From contig NZ_JAABNT010000003.1 of assembly GCF_010667575.1 (NCBI RefSeq), positions 124,001 to 188,000 of the forward strand: 64,000 nucleotides of DNA, given 5' to 3'. Each line of letters starts with the position of its first letter. Position 1 is the first letter of the stretch. This DNA comes from Sulfitobacter sediminilitoris (lineage in GTDB: Bacteria > Pseudomonadota > Alphaproteobacteria > Rhodobacterales > Rhodobacteraceae). Under the pieces are notes generated by a model, which saw only the letters and a program-made list of their open reading frames with translations, had not been told where the DNA came from and made no database searches. The translations under genes were made by a program, and so were the position numbers. Shown piece after piece: positions 1-8,493 of the stretch.

Positions 1-874
1 CGGACGCGGTCCACTGCATGCGTTCAGCACCGGCCAGCGGGTCCATCGATGCCATAAGACCACCGGCAAGACCGGCATACATGCCTGAAATCACAAAGAC
101 CGCCAGCGTGTAGGGACGTGTGTTCAGGCCGGTATAGTTCATCCGCTGTTGGTTGGATTTCACCGCCCGCAGCATCAGGCCGAAAGGCGAGCGGAAGATG
201 CGGATCGCAACGTAGAACGACAACAGCATCACCACGGCGCAAACGTAGTAGCCGAACGAGAAGGTAAAGAGCCATCCGCCAACCTCAAGGTTGAAGACTG
301 ACCGCATTTCCAACCCGAAAAGGTTGGTCAGCGGGATGGAACCGTCCGGCGTGGCCGAAATGCCAAGCACCCGTGGATCATCAAGCGCAAGCTGCAACCC
401 TGTTTCCCCATTGGTGATAGGTGTCCCCACGAAGCGCCCAATCAGATCAGAATAGGCGATCGCGAACATCATTTGCGCAAAGGCCAGTGTCAGGATCGAA
501 AAGTAGATGCCGGAACGCCGTAGGCTGATGTATCCGATGATCAGGGCAAAGACACCGGCAACGATGACCGAGAGGACGATGGCGGGAATGATGTTCATGC
601 TGAGCAGCTTGAACATCCAGACCGCACCGTAGGAGCCAAGCCCAAGGAAGGCCGCGTGTCCAAAGCTGAGGTATCCCGTCAAGCCGAACAGCAGGTTAAA
701 TCCAATGGCGAAGATGCCGAAGATCACGAACCGCTGCATCAGGTCGGGATAGCCGGCATTGAACTGTGCCATCGCTGATCCGTCCGGGAAGGGGTTGAGG
801 AGGAAAGGTGCCGCAAGTGCCAGAACGGCAACCACGATGAAGAGGCGGGAATCGTGTTTTTTCAATCCGAACAT
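1..874 (-). CDS. livM: branched-chain amino acid ABC transporter permease LivM (3' end outside window)
   Basis: Inner-membrane permease subunit of a branched-chain amino acid (HAAT family) ABC importer. About 291 residues are visible, read from an ATG at 872-874 on the minus strand; the gene runs off the left edge. The translation has many hydrophobic segments and the conserved LivM stretch [20 protein letters not shown] ribosome binding site (GGAGGA) lies inside the last codons of livH, and only 3 bases separate the two genes, so they are co-translated. The order binding protein, LivH, LivM fits this transporter class; the ATPase subunits are presumably further left. Substrate cannot be read from the sequence: amino acids, urea, amides or short organic acids all use this family. 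Confidence 0.9.
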   Translation of the reverse strand, partial: MFGLKKHDSRLFIVVAVLALAAPFLLNPFPDGSAMAQFNAGYPDLMQRFVIFGIFAIGFNLLFGLTGYLSFGHAAFLGLGSYGAVWMFKLLSMNIIPAIVLSVIVAGVFALIIGYISLRRSGIYFSILTLAFAQMMFAIAYSDLIGRFVGTPITNGETGLQLALDDPRVLGISATPDGSIPLTNLFGLEMRSVFNLEVGGWLFTFSFGYYVCAVVMLLSFYVAIRIFRSPFGLMLRAVKSNQQRMNYTGLNTRPYTLAVFVISGMYAGLAGGLMASMDPLAGAERMQWTAS

Positions 875-877
875 GGT

Positions 878-1906
878 TTATTCCTCCATCACACCTTTGC
901 GGCCCATCAGGCCTCGGGGGCGTGTCAGCAAGATGACAATTGCGACCACGTAGATGATGATCTGGTCGATACCGGGCAGGATGTTCTTGACCTCGTTCAT
1001 GGAGGCGAGGCTTTCAAGGATGCCAAGCATGAAGCCCGCCAGCACCGCACCGGGCAATGAGCCCATGCCGCCGACGACCACAACCACGAAGCTGAGAACA
1101 AGAAAATCCATTCCCATATGATAATTGGGTGAGTTGATGGGCGCATACATGACGCCCGCAAGTCCAGCGACGGCAGCCGCGATACCGAACATGATGGTAA
1201 AGCGCCGGTCGATGTCGATGCCCAGCAGGCCAACGGTTTCCCGGTCCGCCATGCCAGCGCGGACAACCATGCCGAAGGTGGTGAACTGCAAGAAGGCAAA
1301 TACCGCCCCGATGATGACCGCCGAGAAGGCGAAATAGACCAGCCGCCAGTACGGGTAGGCCAGCGATGTGTCCAAGCCCAGCAGAGGACCGAAATCAAAG
1401 CTGCCAACGAAGGCGGCAGGGGCGGGCGTTGGAATGGGGTTGGCACCGTAGAAGTACTTGATCACTTCCTGCAACACGATGGCCAGACCAAAGGTCACGA
1501 GGATCTGATCGGCATGAGGGCGCTTGTAGAAATGCTTGATCAGGCCGCGTTCCATAACAAAGCCCACGATCAGCATTACCGGAATGGCAAGCAGGATCGC
1601 CAGGGGCACTGACCAGTCAATGATCGCGGCGCCCACCTCCGGGCCGAACCAGCTCTCTACGTATGGGGTCTTGATCTTGAGCGGATTGCCCAAAAAGTCC
1701 TTTTGGGTTTCCGAGAGTGTTTCAGTGCTCAGCGTCAGAATGCGCTGAACGGTAACGGAGCAGAACGCACCAATCATGAAAAGCGCGCCGTGGGCAAAGT
1801 TTACAACCCCCAGCGTGCCAAAGATCAGCGTCAGACCAAGGGCGATCAACGCGTAAGCGGATCCCTTGTCCAAGCCGTTCAGGAATTGAAGAATGATTGC
1901 GTCCAT
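878..1906 (-). CDS. livH: branched-chain amino acid ABC transporter permease LivH
   Basis: First permease subunit of the importer, about 342 residues, with alternating hydrophobic helices and the LivH hallmark near the N-terminus (LGLTLIFGTLGVVNFAHGAL), plus the ABC-coupling EAA-like region RAGMADRETVGLLGIDI. I place the start at 1906 (MDAIILQ), because AGAAGGTGGG sits just upstream; a start six codons earlier lacks such a site. It lies between the binding protein and livM in one minus-strand operon and is separated from the binding-protein gene by a strong stem-loop. Family assignment is secure; substrate is unknown. Confidence 0.93.
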   Translation of the reverse strand: MDAIILQFLNGLDKGSAYALIALGLTLIFGTLGVVNFAHGALFMIGAFCSVTVQRILTLSTETLSETQKDFLGNPLKIKTPYVESWFGPEVGAAIIDWSVPLAILLAIPVMLIVGFVMERGLIKHFYKRPHADQILVTFGLAIVLQEVIKYFYGANPIPTPAPAAFVGSFDFGPLLGLDTSLAYPYWRLVYFAFSAVIIGAVFAFLQFTTFGMVVRAGMADRETVGLLGIDIDRRFTIMFGIAAAVAGLAGVMYAPINSPNYHMGMDFLVLSFVVVVVGGMGSLPGAVLAGFMLGILESLASMNEVKNILPGIDQIIIYVVAIVILLTRPRGLMGRKGVMEE

Positions 1907-1967
1907 GGTTCCCACCTTCTGCAATGTATCGCCGCGCTGCCGAAAAAGGCCGCGCGTGTTGTCTTGT

Positions 1968-1999
1968 GACGGGGCCCATCAAAACTGATGCGCCCCGTC
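1968..1999. other. intercistronic stem-loop between binding protein and livH
   Basis: Seen directly: arms GACGGGGC and GCCCCGTC, then a single-base internal mismatch (C/C), inner arms CATCA and TGATG, and a 4-base loop. No T-run follows on the minus strand, so it is not a classical terminator. Known for ABC operons: such hairpins after the binding-protein gene protect its mRNA 3' end and limit read-through, giving excess binding protein over permease. That role here is inferred. Confidence 0.7.
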
Positions 2000-2018
2000 G
2001 TCTTAACAGAGTTCTGGC

Positions 2019-3365
2019 TTATGCGCCGGGGTTACAGGACCCAAGCTGACCGCCAGCGAACATTGGGTGATCTGGCTCGTAGGTCACCTGCTCAACCGGC
2101 GTCACTTCGACGATTTCGAGCGTGTCATATTCGCTGGATGGGTTTTCCTTACCCTTCATGACCAGCACGTCCTTGAAGCACTGGTGATCGTCGGCGCGGT
2201 ACAGGGTTGGACCGTTGCCCATGCCGTCGAATTCAAAGCCTTCGAGGGCCTCGACAACCGCACATGGGTTGAACGAACCGGCGCGCTCGACCGCATCCGC
2301 ATAGAGCAGCGTCTGCACGTAGCATGTGTGCGCGGAGTTGGAGGGTGGACGGCCGTACTTTTCACCGAAGGATTTGGTGAACGCCTTGGAGCCCTCATCC
2401 TGCAGCTGCCAGTTCCAGTTCATGGAGCCGATCACGCCTTCCACGTTCTTGCCCGCACCTGCGGCCATCAGTTCGGAATACAGTGGAACGACGATCTCGA
2501 ACTTCTTGCCGTTCACTTCCTTGTCCAGAAGGCCGAACTGAACCGCGTTGGTCAGCGAGTTCACCATGTTTCCGCCGTAGTGGTTCAGAACCAGTACGTC
2601 CGCACCGGAGTTCAGAACAGGCGCGATGTAGGAAGAGAAGTCCGTGGACGCGAGTGGCGTCAGCACGTTGTTGACGGTTTCCCAGCCCATGGCTTCGGTC
2701 GCGGCAGCGATGGATTCCTGCTGCGTCCAGCCCCATGTGTAGTCAGCTGTCAGATGATACGCGCGACGGTCAGAACCGTAGGCGTTGTTCAGCACGGGTG
2801 CCAGTGCCGCAGCGGACATGTAACCGTTAAAGAAGTGGCGGAAACCATTGGCTTTTTTGTCTTTGCCTGTGGTGTCATTGGAGTGTGTCAGACCCGCCAT
2901 GAAGATGACGCCAGCCTCTTGGCACAGACCCTGAACAGCAACGGCCACACCGGAGGACGACCCACCGTTGATCATGATCGCGCCGTCTTTTTCAATCATC
3001 GCTTTTGCGGAAGCACGCGCCGCGTCAGACTTTGTCTGCGTGTCGCCTGTAACAAACTCGACCTTCTTGCCAAGGATGCCGTTTCCTTTCAGCGCCTTGG
3101 AGCTGAAGGTGTTCAGCATGCCGCCGTCGCCTTCACCGTTCAGGTGCTGAACAGCCAGTTCCTGCGCGCGCAGCTCGTCCAGACCCTCTTCGGCGTAGGG
3201 GCCGGTCTGGGGCACGTTAAAGCCCAGCGTTACGGTTGAACCTGTTGGCGCGTTGGTAAAGCCAGAATGGCCGTCGGCACGCAGATATGTTGGCAGCGCA
3301 AGACCGGCGCTGGCGACAGCACCCGTTTTGATCAGACCACGGCGTGTCAGTTTCGAAAATGACAT
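2019..3365 (-). CDS. Tat-exported ABC transporter substrate-binding protein
   Basis: Periplasmic binding protein of 448 residues, type I periplasmic-binding fold (Peripla_BP_6/LivJ-like). The N-terminus SFSKLTRRGLIKTGAVASAG has a twin-arginine motif followed by a hydrophobic stretch, so export is probably by the Tat route. The mature part holds the family pattern (VTLGFNVPQTGPYAEEG, then INGGSSSGVAVAVQ, where ligand-contacting serines are expected). AGGA lies upstream of the ATG. It is the first gene of the livH-livM operon and is divergent from the XRE regulator at 3.6 kb. Ligand unknown; linkage to a short-chain acyl type regulator and a symporter-kinase hints at a small organic acid (inference). 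Confidence 0.9.
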   Translation of the reverse strand: MSFSKLTRRGLIKTGAVASAGLALPTYLRADGHSGFTNAPTGSTVTLGFNVPQTGPYAEEGLDELRAQELAVQHLNGEGDGGMLNTFSSKALKGNGILGKKVEFVTGDTQTKSDAARASAKAMIEKDGAIMINGGSSSGVAVAVQGLCQEAGVIFMAGLTHSNDTTGKDKKANGFRHFFNGYMSAAALAPVLNNAYGSDRRAYHLTADYTWGWTQQESIAAATEAMGWETVNNVLTPLASTDFSSYIAPVLNSGADVLVLNHYGGNMVNSLTNAVQFGLLDKEVNGKKFEIVVPLYSELMAAGAGKNVEGVIGSMNWNWQLQDEGSKAFTKSFGEKYGRPPSNSAHTCYVQTLLYADAVERAGSFNPCAVVEALEGFEFDGMGNGPTLYRADDHQCFKDVLVMKGKENPSSEYDTLEIVEVTPVEQVTYEPDHPMFAGGQLGSCNPGA

Positions 3366-3415
3366 GAATTCCTCCCGGATTGTAAATTCGCTAGCCCTTC
3401 CTCCAAGGACTCACG

Positions 3416-3427
3416 GCACAATTGTGC
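3416..3427. promoter_or_regulatory. 12-bp perfect palindrome upstream of the binding-protein gene
   Basis: GCACAATTGTGC is a perfect palindrome about 50 bases upstream of the ABC binding-protein start, within the divergent region shared with the XRE regulator. The position fits an operator or activator site. The cognate protein is not known from sequence. Confidence 0.4.
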
Positions 3428-3521
3428 AAAGCCAGTATCATCCGTGTTGCGAAAACCTTTCAATAACCCCCTTGATAACCACACTTATTTTGTAAATATC
3501 TTCGCAAGGATTCTTAATGTG

Positions 3522-3534
3522 ATGTAAATTACAT
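3522..3534. promoter_or_regulatory. 13-bp palindrome upstream of the XRE regulator
   Basis: ATGTAA-A-TTACAT is a perfect odd palindrome about 57 bases upstream of the regulator start, in the A+T-rich part of the divergent intergenic region. It could be an autoregulatory site or serve both promoters. Binding by the neighbouring regulator is inference only. Confidence 0.4.
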
Positions 3535-3590
3535 GATGTTGCAGCGCAGAAACGCGTTGATAACACGCGAAAATGCAAGGACTGCATGCC

Positions 3591-4889
3591 ATGGCACGCG
3601 AAGCACTTACCGGGAGCCGCATCCGCGAGCGGCGCGTTATGGCCGGTCTCAAGCAGGCGGATCTTGCACGCGAGATCGGAATATCGGCCAGCTACCTCAA
3701 TCTGATCGAACACAACCGCCGCAGAATCGGCGGTAAGTTGCTGTTGAACATCGCAGCTTCGCTTGAAGTAGAGCCGCAGGCGCTGACCGAAGGGGCCGAG
3801 GCGGCCCTGATCGCCTCGTTGCGCGAAGCTGCGGATCAGGCGGGTCTGTCGGGGCCCGAAGCGGACCGGGCGGATGAGTTCGCAGGACGTTTCCCCGGCT
3901 GGGCCGACGTGCTGGCGGGCACCCGCAAAAGGGTGGTCGCGCTGGAGCAGACAGTCGAGGCGCTGACAGACCGGCTGGCACATGATCCGCATCTGGCGGC
4001 ATCCATGCACGAGTTGCTCTCGACGGCCGCCGCGATCCGGTCCACCGCTGCAATCCTTGCTGAAACTGAAACACTGCAACCGGAATGGCGTGACCGCTTT
4101 CATGCCAATATCCATGAAGACAGCCGCCGGTTGTCAGATAGTGCCCAAGCTCTTGTCTCCTATTTTGATTCCAATGATGACGCGGCAGATGCGGCAAGTT
4201 CTCCCCAGGAAGAGGTCGAGGCGTTTCTGTCGGCGCATGATTTCAGTTTCGATGTGTTGGAACGCGATGGCACGGACGACCGTGTGATCGCTGACATGGT
4301 TGAACAGGCACCCGAACTCGTATCGCAAGCTGCGCGGCACATTGCCGGCGTCGTGCTGCGTCAGGTCGCCGAGGATGCGGCCCGGCTGAGCCTGACGCGG
4401 CTGCGCAGCGCGATTGCGGACACCGGGAATACAGACCCCTTGGCACTGGCGGCGGCCTTGCGCTGCCCGATGCCCTGCCTGCTGCGCCGACTGGCGGCGC
4501 TGCCTGAACTGGGCGCGGGCCTCGTGGTATGCGACCGCTCCGGCACTGTGATCTTTCGAAAGTCTGTCGAAGGGTTCACGGTGCCACGTCACGGGTCGTG
4601 CTGCCCGCTATGGCCGCTGTTTGCCGTATTGGGGCAACCCGGACTGGTGGTGACCAGCCGGGTCAACCAACTGGGACGGGCGCAGGCGCAGTTTGAATGC
4701 TTCGCCACCTGCGAGGCAATCTCGAGCGCCCAGTACAACACGCCACCGCTGGTGCAGTCGGTGATGTTGCTGCTGCCAGCCGACGCCGGGGCGGCATCTG
4801 GGATGGAGGTCGGCTCGACCTGTCGTGTCTGCCCGCAAGACAATTGCCGGGCTCGGCGCGAGCCGTCGATCCTGAGCGCTGGCGTCTGA
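3591..4889 (+). CDS. XRE-family regulator, short-chain acyl-CoA regulator (ScfR/DUF2083) type
   Basis: Transcription factor of about 432 residues. An N-terminal helix-turn-helix occupies roughly residues 6-60 (SRIRERRVMAGLKQADLARE, then SASYLNLIEHNRRRIGG). A long helical middle follows, then a C-terminal DUF2083-like region ending in a cysteine cluster (CRVCPQDNCRARRE). Members of this family (RamB, PccR and relatives) control acetate, propionate or glyoxylate metabolism by sensing short-chain acyl-CoAs. I chose the ATG at 3591 because AAGGA lies 10 bases upstream; an ATG at 3573 has no site. It is divergent from the ABC importer and followed by a response regulator and a symporter-kinase, suggesting one solute-sensing locus. 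Effector is not known. Confidence 0.85.
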   Translation: MAREALTGSRIRERRVMAGLKQADLAREIGISASYLNLIEHNRRRIGGKLLLNIAASLEVEPQALTEGAEAALIASLREAADQAGLSGPEADRADEFAGRFPGWADVLAGTRKRVVALEQTVEALTDRLAHDPHLAASMHELLSTAAAIRSTAAILAETETLQPEWRDRFHANIHEDSRRLSDSAQALVSYFDSNDDAADAASSPQEEVEAFLSAHDFSFDVLERDGTDDRVIADMVEQAPELVSQAARHIAGVVLRQVAEDAARLSLTRLRSAIADTGNTDPLALAAALRCPMPCLLRRLAALPELGAGLVVCDRSGTVIFRKSVEGFTVPRHGSCCPLWPLFAVLGQPGLVVTSRVNQLGRAQAQFECFATCEAISSAQYNTPPLVQSVMLLLPADAGAASGMEVGSTCRVCPQDNCRARREPSILSAGV

Positions 4890-5002
4890 TCCAAGATCAG
4901 CTTTTGACAGGTCACCCGTTCCAGTGCATCTTTGCGGCTACTGCGCCACGGACCGCGTCAGACGGGACGGACGCAACAGTACGGGGGGAGGACACGCTGC
5001 AG

Positions 5003-5368
5003 ATGAGCAAACGTGTTGTACTTGTTGAGGATGAGCTGAACATCGCAGAAGCCATCCGTTTCTTGCTGTCCAACGAAGGTTGGCGGGTCGAAACGCTTGC
5101 CAATGGCTCAAACGCGGTCGAGGTGATCCGGAAAGCCGCGCCTGATCTGGTGATGCTCGACGTCATGCTGCCGGGAAAGAGCGGCTTTGAAATTCTGCAT
5201 GACCTGCGTGCTGATCCTGATCTCGAAACCCTGCCTGTGTTGATGCTGACGGCCCGCGGCCAAAGCCGTGACCGCGAGATGGCCGAGAAAGCAGGGGTGA
5301 GCCGGTTCATGACCAAGCCGTTTTCCAATGCCGAGATGCTTGATGCCGTGCGCGAATTGACCAGCTGA
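5003..5368 (+). CDS. single-domain response regulator (receiver domain only)
   Basis: CheY-like receiver of 121 residues with no output domain. Acidic pocket VEDE near residues 8-11, phosphoacceptor Asp53 in MLDVMLPGKSG, Thr83 in LMLTARG and Lys105 in MTKPFS are all present, so it should accept phosphate. The start at 5003 matches the usual beginning MSKRVVLVEDE; longer in-frame extensions upstream lack receiver homology. It lies 113 bases after the XRE regulator and just ahead of a small membrane protein and the symporter-histidine kinase, its likely partner. With no DNA-binding part it must act by protein contact, perhaps on the XRE regulator (inference). Confidence 0.9.
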   Translation: MSKRVVLVEDELNIAEAIRFLLSNEGWRVETLANGSNAVEVIRKAAPDLVMLDVMLPGKSGFEILHDLRADPDLETLPVLMLTARGQSRDREMAEKAGVSRFMTKPFSNAEMLDAVRELTS

Positions 5369-5385
5369 GAGACGGAGCCAATGCC

Positions 5386-5676
5386 ATGCCCGATGGCCCC
5401 CTTTTCCTAGAACGCCAAAGCTATCGTCAGCGCCGCCTCATGGATGCCGTGCGGCTCCTGCCAGTCTTGGGCCTGTTGCTTTGGATGGTGCCGTTGGCCT
5501 GGCCGTTGGCGCAATCGGGGGGTGAGGGCGCACAGGACCCGGTGCCGATGAGTGTCGCCCTGAAATATCTATTCGGCGTCTGGGGTGCCTTGGTGCTGAC
5601 CAGCTGGTTGCTGTGGCGGCGCACCGCGACAGTCGCAGCTCCCGCTGACCCGGCCGATCCACATGCGTCTGACTGA
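5386..5676 (+). CDS. small two-helix membrane protein preceding the symporter-kinase
   Basis: A 96-residue protein with two predicted membrane helices (about 22-42 and 59-76), a charged N-terminus (RQSYRQRRLMDAVR) and a Pro/Ala/Asp-rich tail. Its stop overlaps the next start by one base (TGATG), so translation is coupled to the symporter-kinase. Known parallel: many solute:sodium symporters are preceded by a small two-helix subunit (DUF4212 type). I infer an equivalent accessory role from position and topology; no clear sequence family is recognised. Confidence 0.75.
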   Translation: MPDGPLFLERQSYRQRRLMDAVRLLPVLGLLLWMVPLAWPLAQSGGEGAQDPVPMSVALKYLFGVWGALVLTSWLLWRRTATVAAPADPADPHASD

Positions 5677-8399
5677 TGGTTGCACTTAATCAACTTGTCC
5701 TGGTCTGCCTGGCCTATGTCGTCTTCCTTTTCGGTGTGGCGTTTCTGGCCGAACGGGCGGCGCTAAGAGGGCGTGGCGGGGCGCTGTTACGCTCTCCGAT
5801 TGTCTATACGCTCTCTTTGTCGATCTATTGTACAGCGTGGACCTTCTATGGCGCCGTTGGCTATGCCGCGCGGTCCGGTCTGGAATATCTCACGATCTAT
5901 CTTGGCCCGTCGCTGGTGATGATTGGCTGGTGGTGGGGGCTGCGCCGCCTGGTGCGGATCGGGCGCAGCCAGCGCGTGACATCCATCGCGGACCTGATCT
6001 CGTCCCGGTACGGAAAATCGAATGTGCTTGCCATCGCCGTGACGCTGATGGCGGTGATCGGTGTCACGCCATATATCGCGCTGCAACTGCAGTCTGTAGT
6101 GCTGTCGCTTTCGATCTTTGCTGCACCGGAGATGGGGGCTGATCAGTCGGAAAGTGGCTTTAGTGCAGCCAAGGCCGCGTTCTGGGTCGCTGCGGGACTG
6201 GCGGTCTTTACCGTGCTTTTCGGCACCCGCAATCTCAACGTGAACGAGCGTCACCACGGTGTTGTCATCGCCGTTGCGGTGGAGGCGGTGGTAAAACTGG
6301 TGGCCTTGCTGGCCGTTGGAATCTTCGTTGTCTGGGGGCTGGCCGGAGGCATGGGACAGACGCTTGCGCGCATTGACGCTGCCGAAATAGGGGCATGGGA
6401 CGTGCAGGGCAGTCGCTGGGTTGCACTGACAATGCTGTCTGCTGCGGCGTTCCTGTGCTTGCCACGCATGTTTCAGGTGATGGTGGTCGAAAATGATGAT
6501 GAACGGCATTTGCAGATCGCCTCGTGGGCCTTTCCGGCCTACCTGATGTTGATGAGCCTGTTCGTGGTGCCAATTGCCGTTGTCGGGTTGGATGTATTGC
6601 CTGCCGGTTCCAACCCCGATCTGTTCGTGCTCAGCCTGCCCTTGAGCCAGAACCAGAATGGTCTGGCCATGTTGTCATTCCTTGGTGGCTTTTCATCGGC
6701 CACATCAATGGTGATTGTCGCAACGCTTGCGCTGAGTACGATGGTCAGCAACCATATTGTCATGCCTGTTTGGCTGGCCGTTAGGCAAGGTGGGGCCACG
6801 CAATCAGGCGACGTGCGCAGCGTGGTGATCCGCGCGCGCCGATTGTCGATCCTTTTCATTATCTCGCTTGGGTTCTTCTATTACCGCGCATCGGGTGGCA
6901 GTGGCGCGTTGGCGGCCATTGGCACCATCAGCTTTGGCGGTGTGGCGCAGTTCCTGCCGGCACTTATGGGCGGAATCTTCTGGCGCGGGGCCACGCGGTT
7001 GGGCGCACTTTGCGGTCTGGGGACGGGTTTTGCCCTCTGGTTCTTTACGATGCTGCTGCCCAGCTTTGGCGTTGATGCCGCCCTGTCAAAGGAGGTTTTC
7101 GAGCAGGGCTTGATGGGGCTTAGCTGGCTCCGGCCGCACGCGTTGTTCGGAATTGAGGGGTTGGACCCCACCGTGCATGCGGTGGTCTGGAGCCTTGCCC
7201 TGAACACGCTTGTCTTCCTCTTCGTATCGATTTTTACCTTTCCGGATCCTATTGAACGGCTTCAGGGTGCCCAGTTTGTCAATGTGCTTGAGCATGGAGC
7301 ACCTACGCGCGGTTGGACGGCCTCTGTGGCGGGCAGTGAAGACCTTATGATCATGTCACAGCGTATCCTGGGTGCATCAGAGGCGCAGGCGTTCTTTCGT
7401 GCCGAAGCGAAGGCGCAGGGTTTGGCCGGTCATCTGCCGGAACCGACACCAACCTTTGTGCAGGGATTGGAGCGTGAACTTGCGGCCTCCGTCGGGGCCG
7501 CAACGGCCCATGCGATGGTCAGCCAGATTGTTGGCGGGACCTCCGTGTCCGTGCAGGACCTGCTTGCCGTCGCTGACGAATCCGCCCAGATGCTGGAATA
7601 CTCCAGCCAGCTTGAGCTGAAGTCCCGAGAGCTTTCGGAAACAGCAGCCCAGCTAAGAGCCGCGAATGAGAAGCTGACCCAGCTGTCGCTCCAAAAGGAT
7701 GCCTTCCTGAGTCAGATCAGCCACGAATTGCGCACGCCCATGACGTCAATCCGGTCTTTCTCGGAAATTTTGCGCGATGCCGGCGCGATGGAAGAGGCCG
7801 ACAAGACGCGCTATGCGTCCATCATCCACTCCGAAACTATCCGTTTGACGCGGTTGCTGGACGATCTGTTGGACCTGTCTGTCTTGGAAAACGGTCAGGT
7901 TTCTCTGCATCTGGGGCAAGAACCCTTGTACTCCGTCCTTGATCGCGCCCTCACAACTTCTTTGGCAGGGGCAGAACGTGCCATGCAGGTGGAGATCACG
8001 CCTGGTGCCGAAAACGTGGTGCTGAACACTGATCTTGATCGATTAGTGCAGGTTTTCATAAACCTGATCAGCAACGCGCAAAAATACTGCCACGCAGATA
8101 TCCCAAAGCTTATCATCACACCCCAGATCACCGAACGGGGTCTGAGCATCGATTTTGTGGACAACGGAGAAGGGATCGCGACGGATGAACACGCGGTCAT
8201 CTTTGAGAAATTCTATCGTGTGACAGGCGCGCAGGGTGAGGGGGCAGGGCTTGGCCTTGCCATCTGTCAGGAAATCATGGCCCGGCTTGGGGGTCAGATT
8301 GCCTATCTCAAGGGGCGCAGCGGAGCGGCGTTTCGGGTGTCTCTGCCAAACGCTGCATTGGATGACAGCCCGCGCGCCAAGGCCACGGCAGCCTCGTAA
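5676..8399 (+). CDS. sodium:solute symporter-histidine kinase hybrid
   Basis: A 907-residue protein joining a transporter to a sensor kinase. Residues about 1-540 form an SSF-type multi-helix domain (for example ITSIADLISSRYGKSNVLAI region and GGFSSATSMVIVATLALSTM). A helical linker follows (about 560-680, ending in the coiled stretch ELSETAAQLRAANEKLTQLS). The HisKA domain has the phosphorylated His683 in ISHELRTPMTSIRSF, and the ATPase domain has N (INLISNAQKY), G1 (DNGEGI) and G2 (GAGLGLAIC) boxes. Family precedent is CbrA-type kinases, which couple solute transport to signalling. It is translationally coupled to the upstream small protein; the receiver protein at 5.0 kb is the obvious phosphate acceptor. 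Solute unknown. Confidence 0.92.
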   Translation: MVALNQLVLVCLAYVVFLFGVAFLAERAALRGRGGALLRSPIVYTLSLSIYCTAWTFYGAVGYAARSGLEYLTIYLGPSLVMIGWWWGLRRLVRIGRSQRVTSIADLISSRYGKSNVLAIAVTLMAVIGVTPYIALQLQSVVLSLSIFAAPEMGADQSESGFSAAKAAFWVAAGLAVFTVLFGTRNLNVNERHHGVVIAVAVEAVVKLVALLAVGIFVVWGLAGGMGQTLARIDAAEIGAWDVQGSRWVALTMLSAAAFLCLPRMFQVMVVENDDERHLQIASWAFPAYLMLMSLFVVPIAVVGLDVLPAGSNPDLFVLSLPLSQNQNGLAMLSFLGGFSSATSMVIVATLALSTMVSNHIVMPVWLAVRQGGATQSGDVRSVVIRARRLSILFIISLGFFYYRASGGSGALAAIGTISFGGVAQFLPALMGGIFWRGATRLGALCGLGTGFALWFFTMLLPSFGVDAALSKEVFEQGLMGLSWLRPHALFGIEGLDPTVHAVVWSLALNTLVFLFVSIFTFPDPIERLQGAQFVNVLEHGAPTRGWTASVAGSEDLMIMSQRILGASEAQAFFRAEAKAQGLAGHLPEPTPTFVQGLERELAASVGAATAHAMVSQIVGGTSVSVQDLLAVADESAQMLEYSSQLELKSRELSETAAQLRAANEKLTQLSLQKDAFLSQISHELRTPMTSIRSFSEILRDAGAMEEADKTRYASIIHSETIRLTRLLDDLLDLSVLENGQVSLHLGQEPLYSVLDRALTTSLAGAERAMQVEITPGAENVVLNTDLDRLVQVFINLISNAQKYCHADIPKLIITPQITERGLSIDFVDNGEGIATDEHAVIFEKFYRVTGAQGEGAGLGLAICQEIMARLGGQIAYLKGRSGAAFRVSLPNAALDDSPRAKATAAS

Positions 8400-8493
8400 A
8401 GGATTGGATATAAAGGCTCTGGTAACCTGAATTGCGGTATGGCTTGGCCCTAGACCCGCAATGGCGGGGGCAAGTAGGGGATCAGATCGCGTT

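Noticed and set aside
2067-3239. A 390-codon open frame antisense to the ABC binding protein
   Set aside because: It lies wholly opposite a gene with clear family motifs, and its translation has no recognisable domain; long antisense frames are common in GC-rich DNA.
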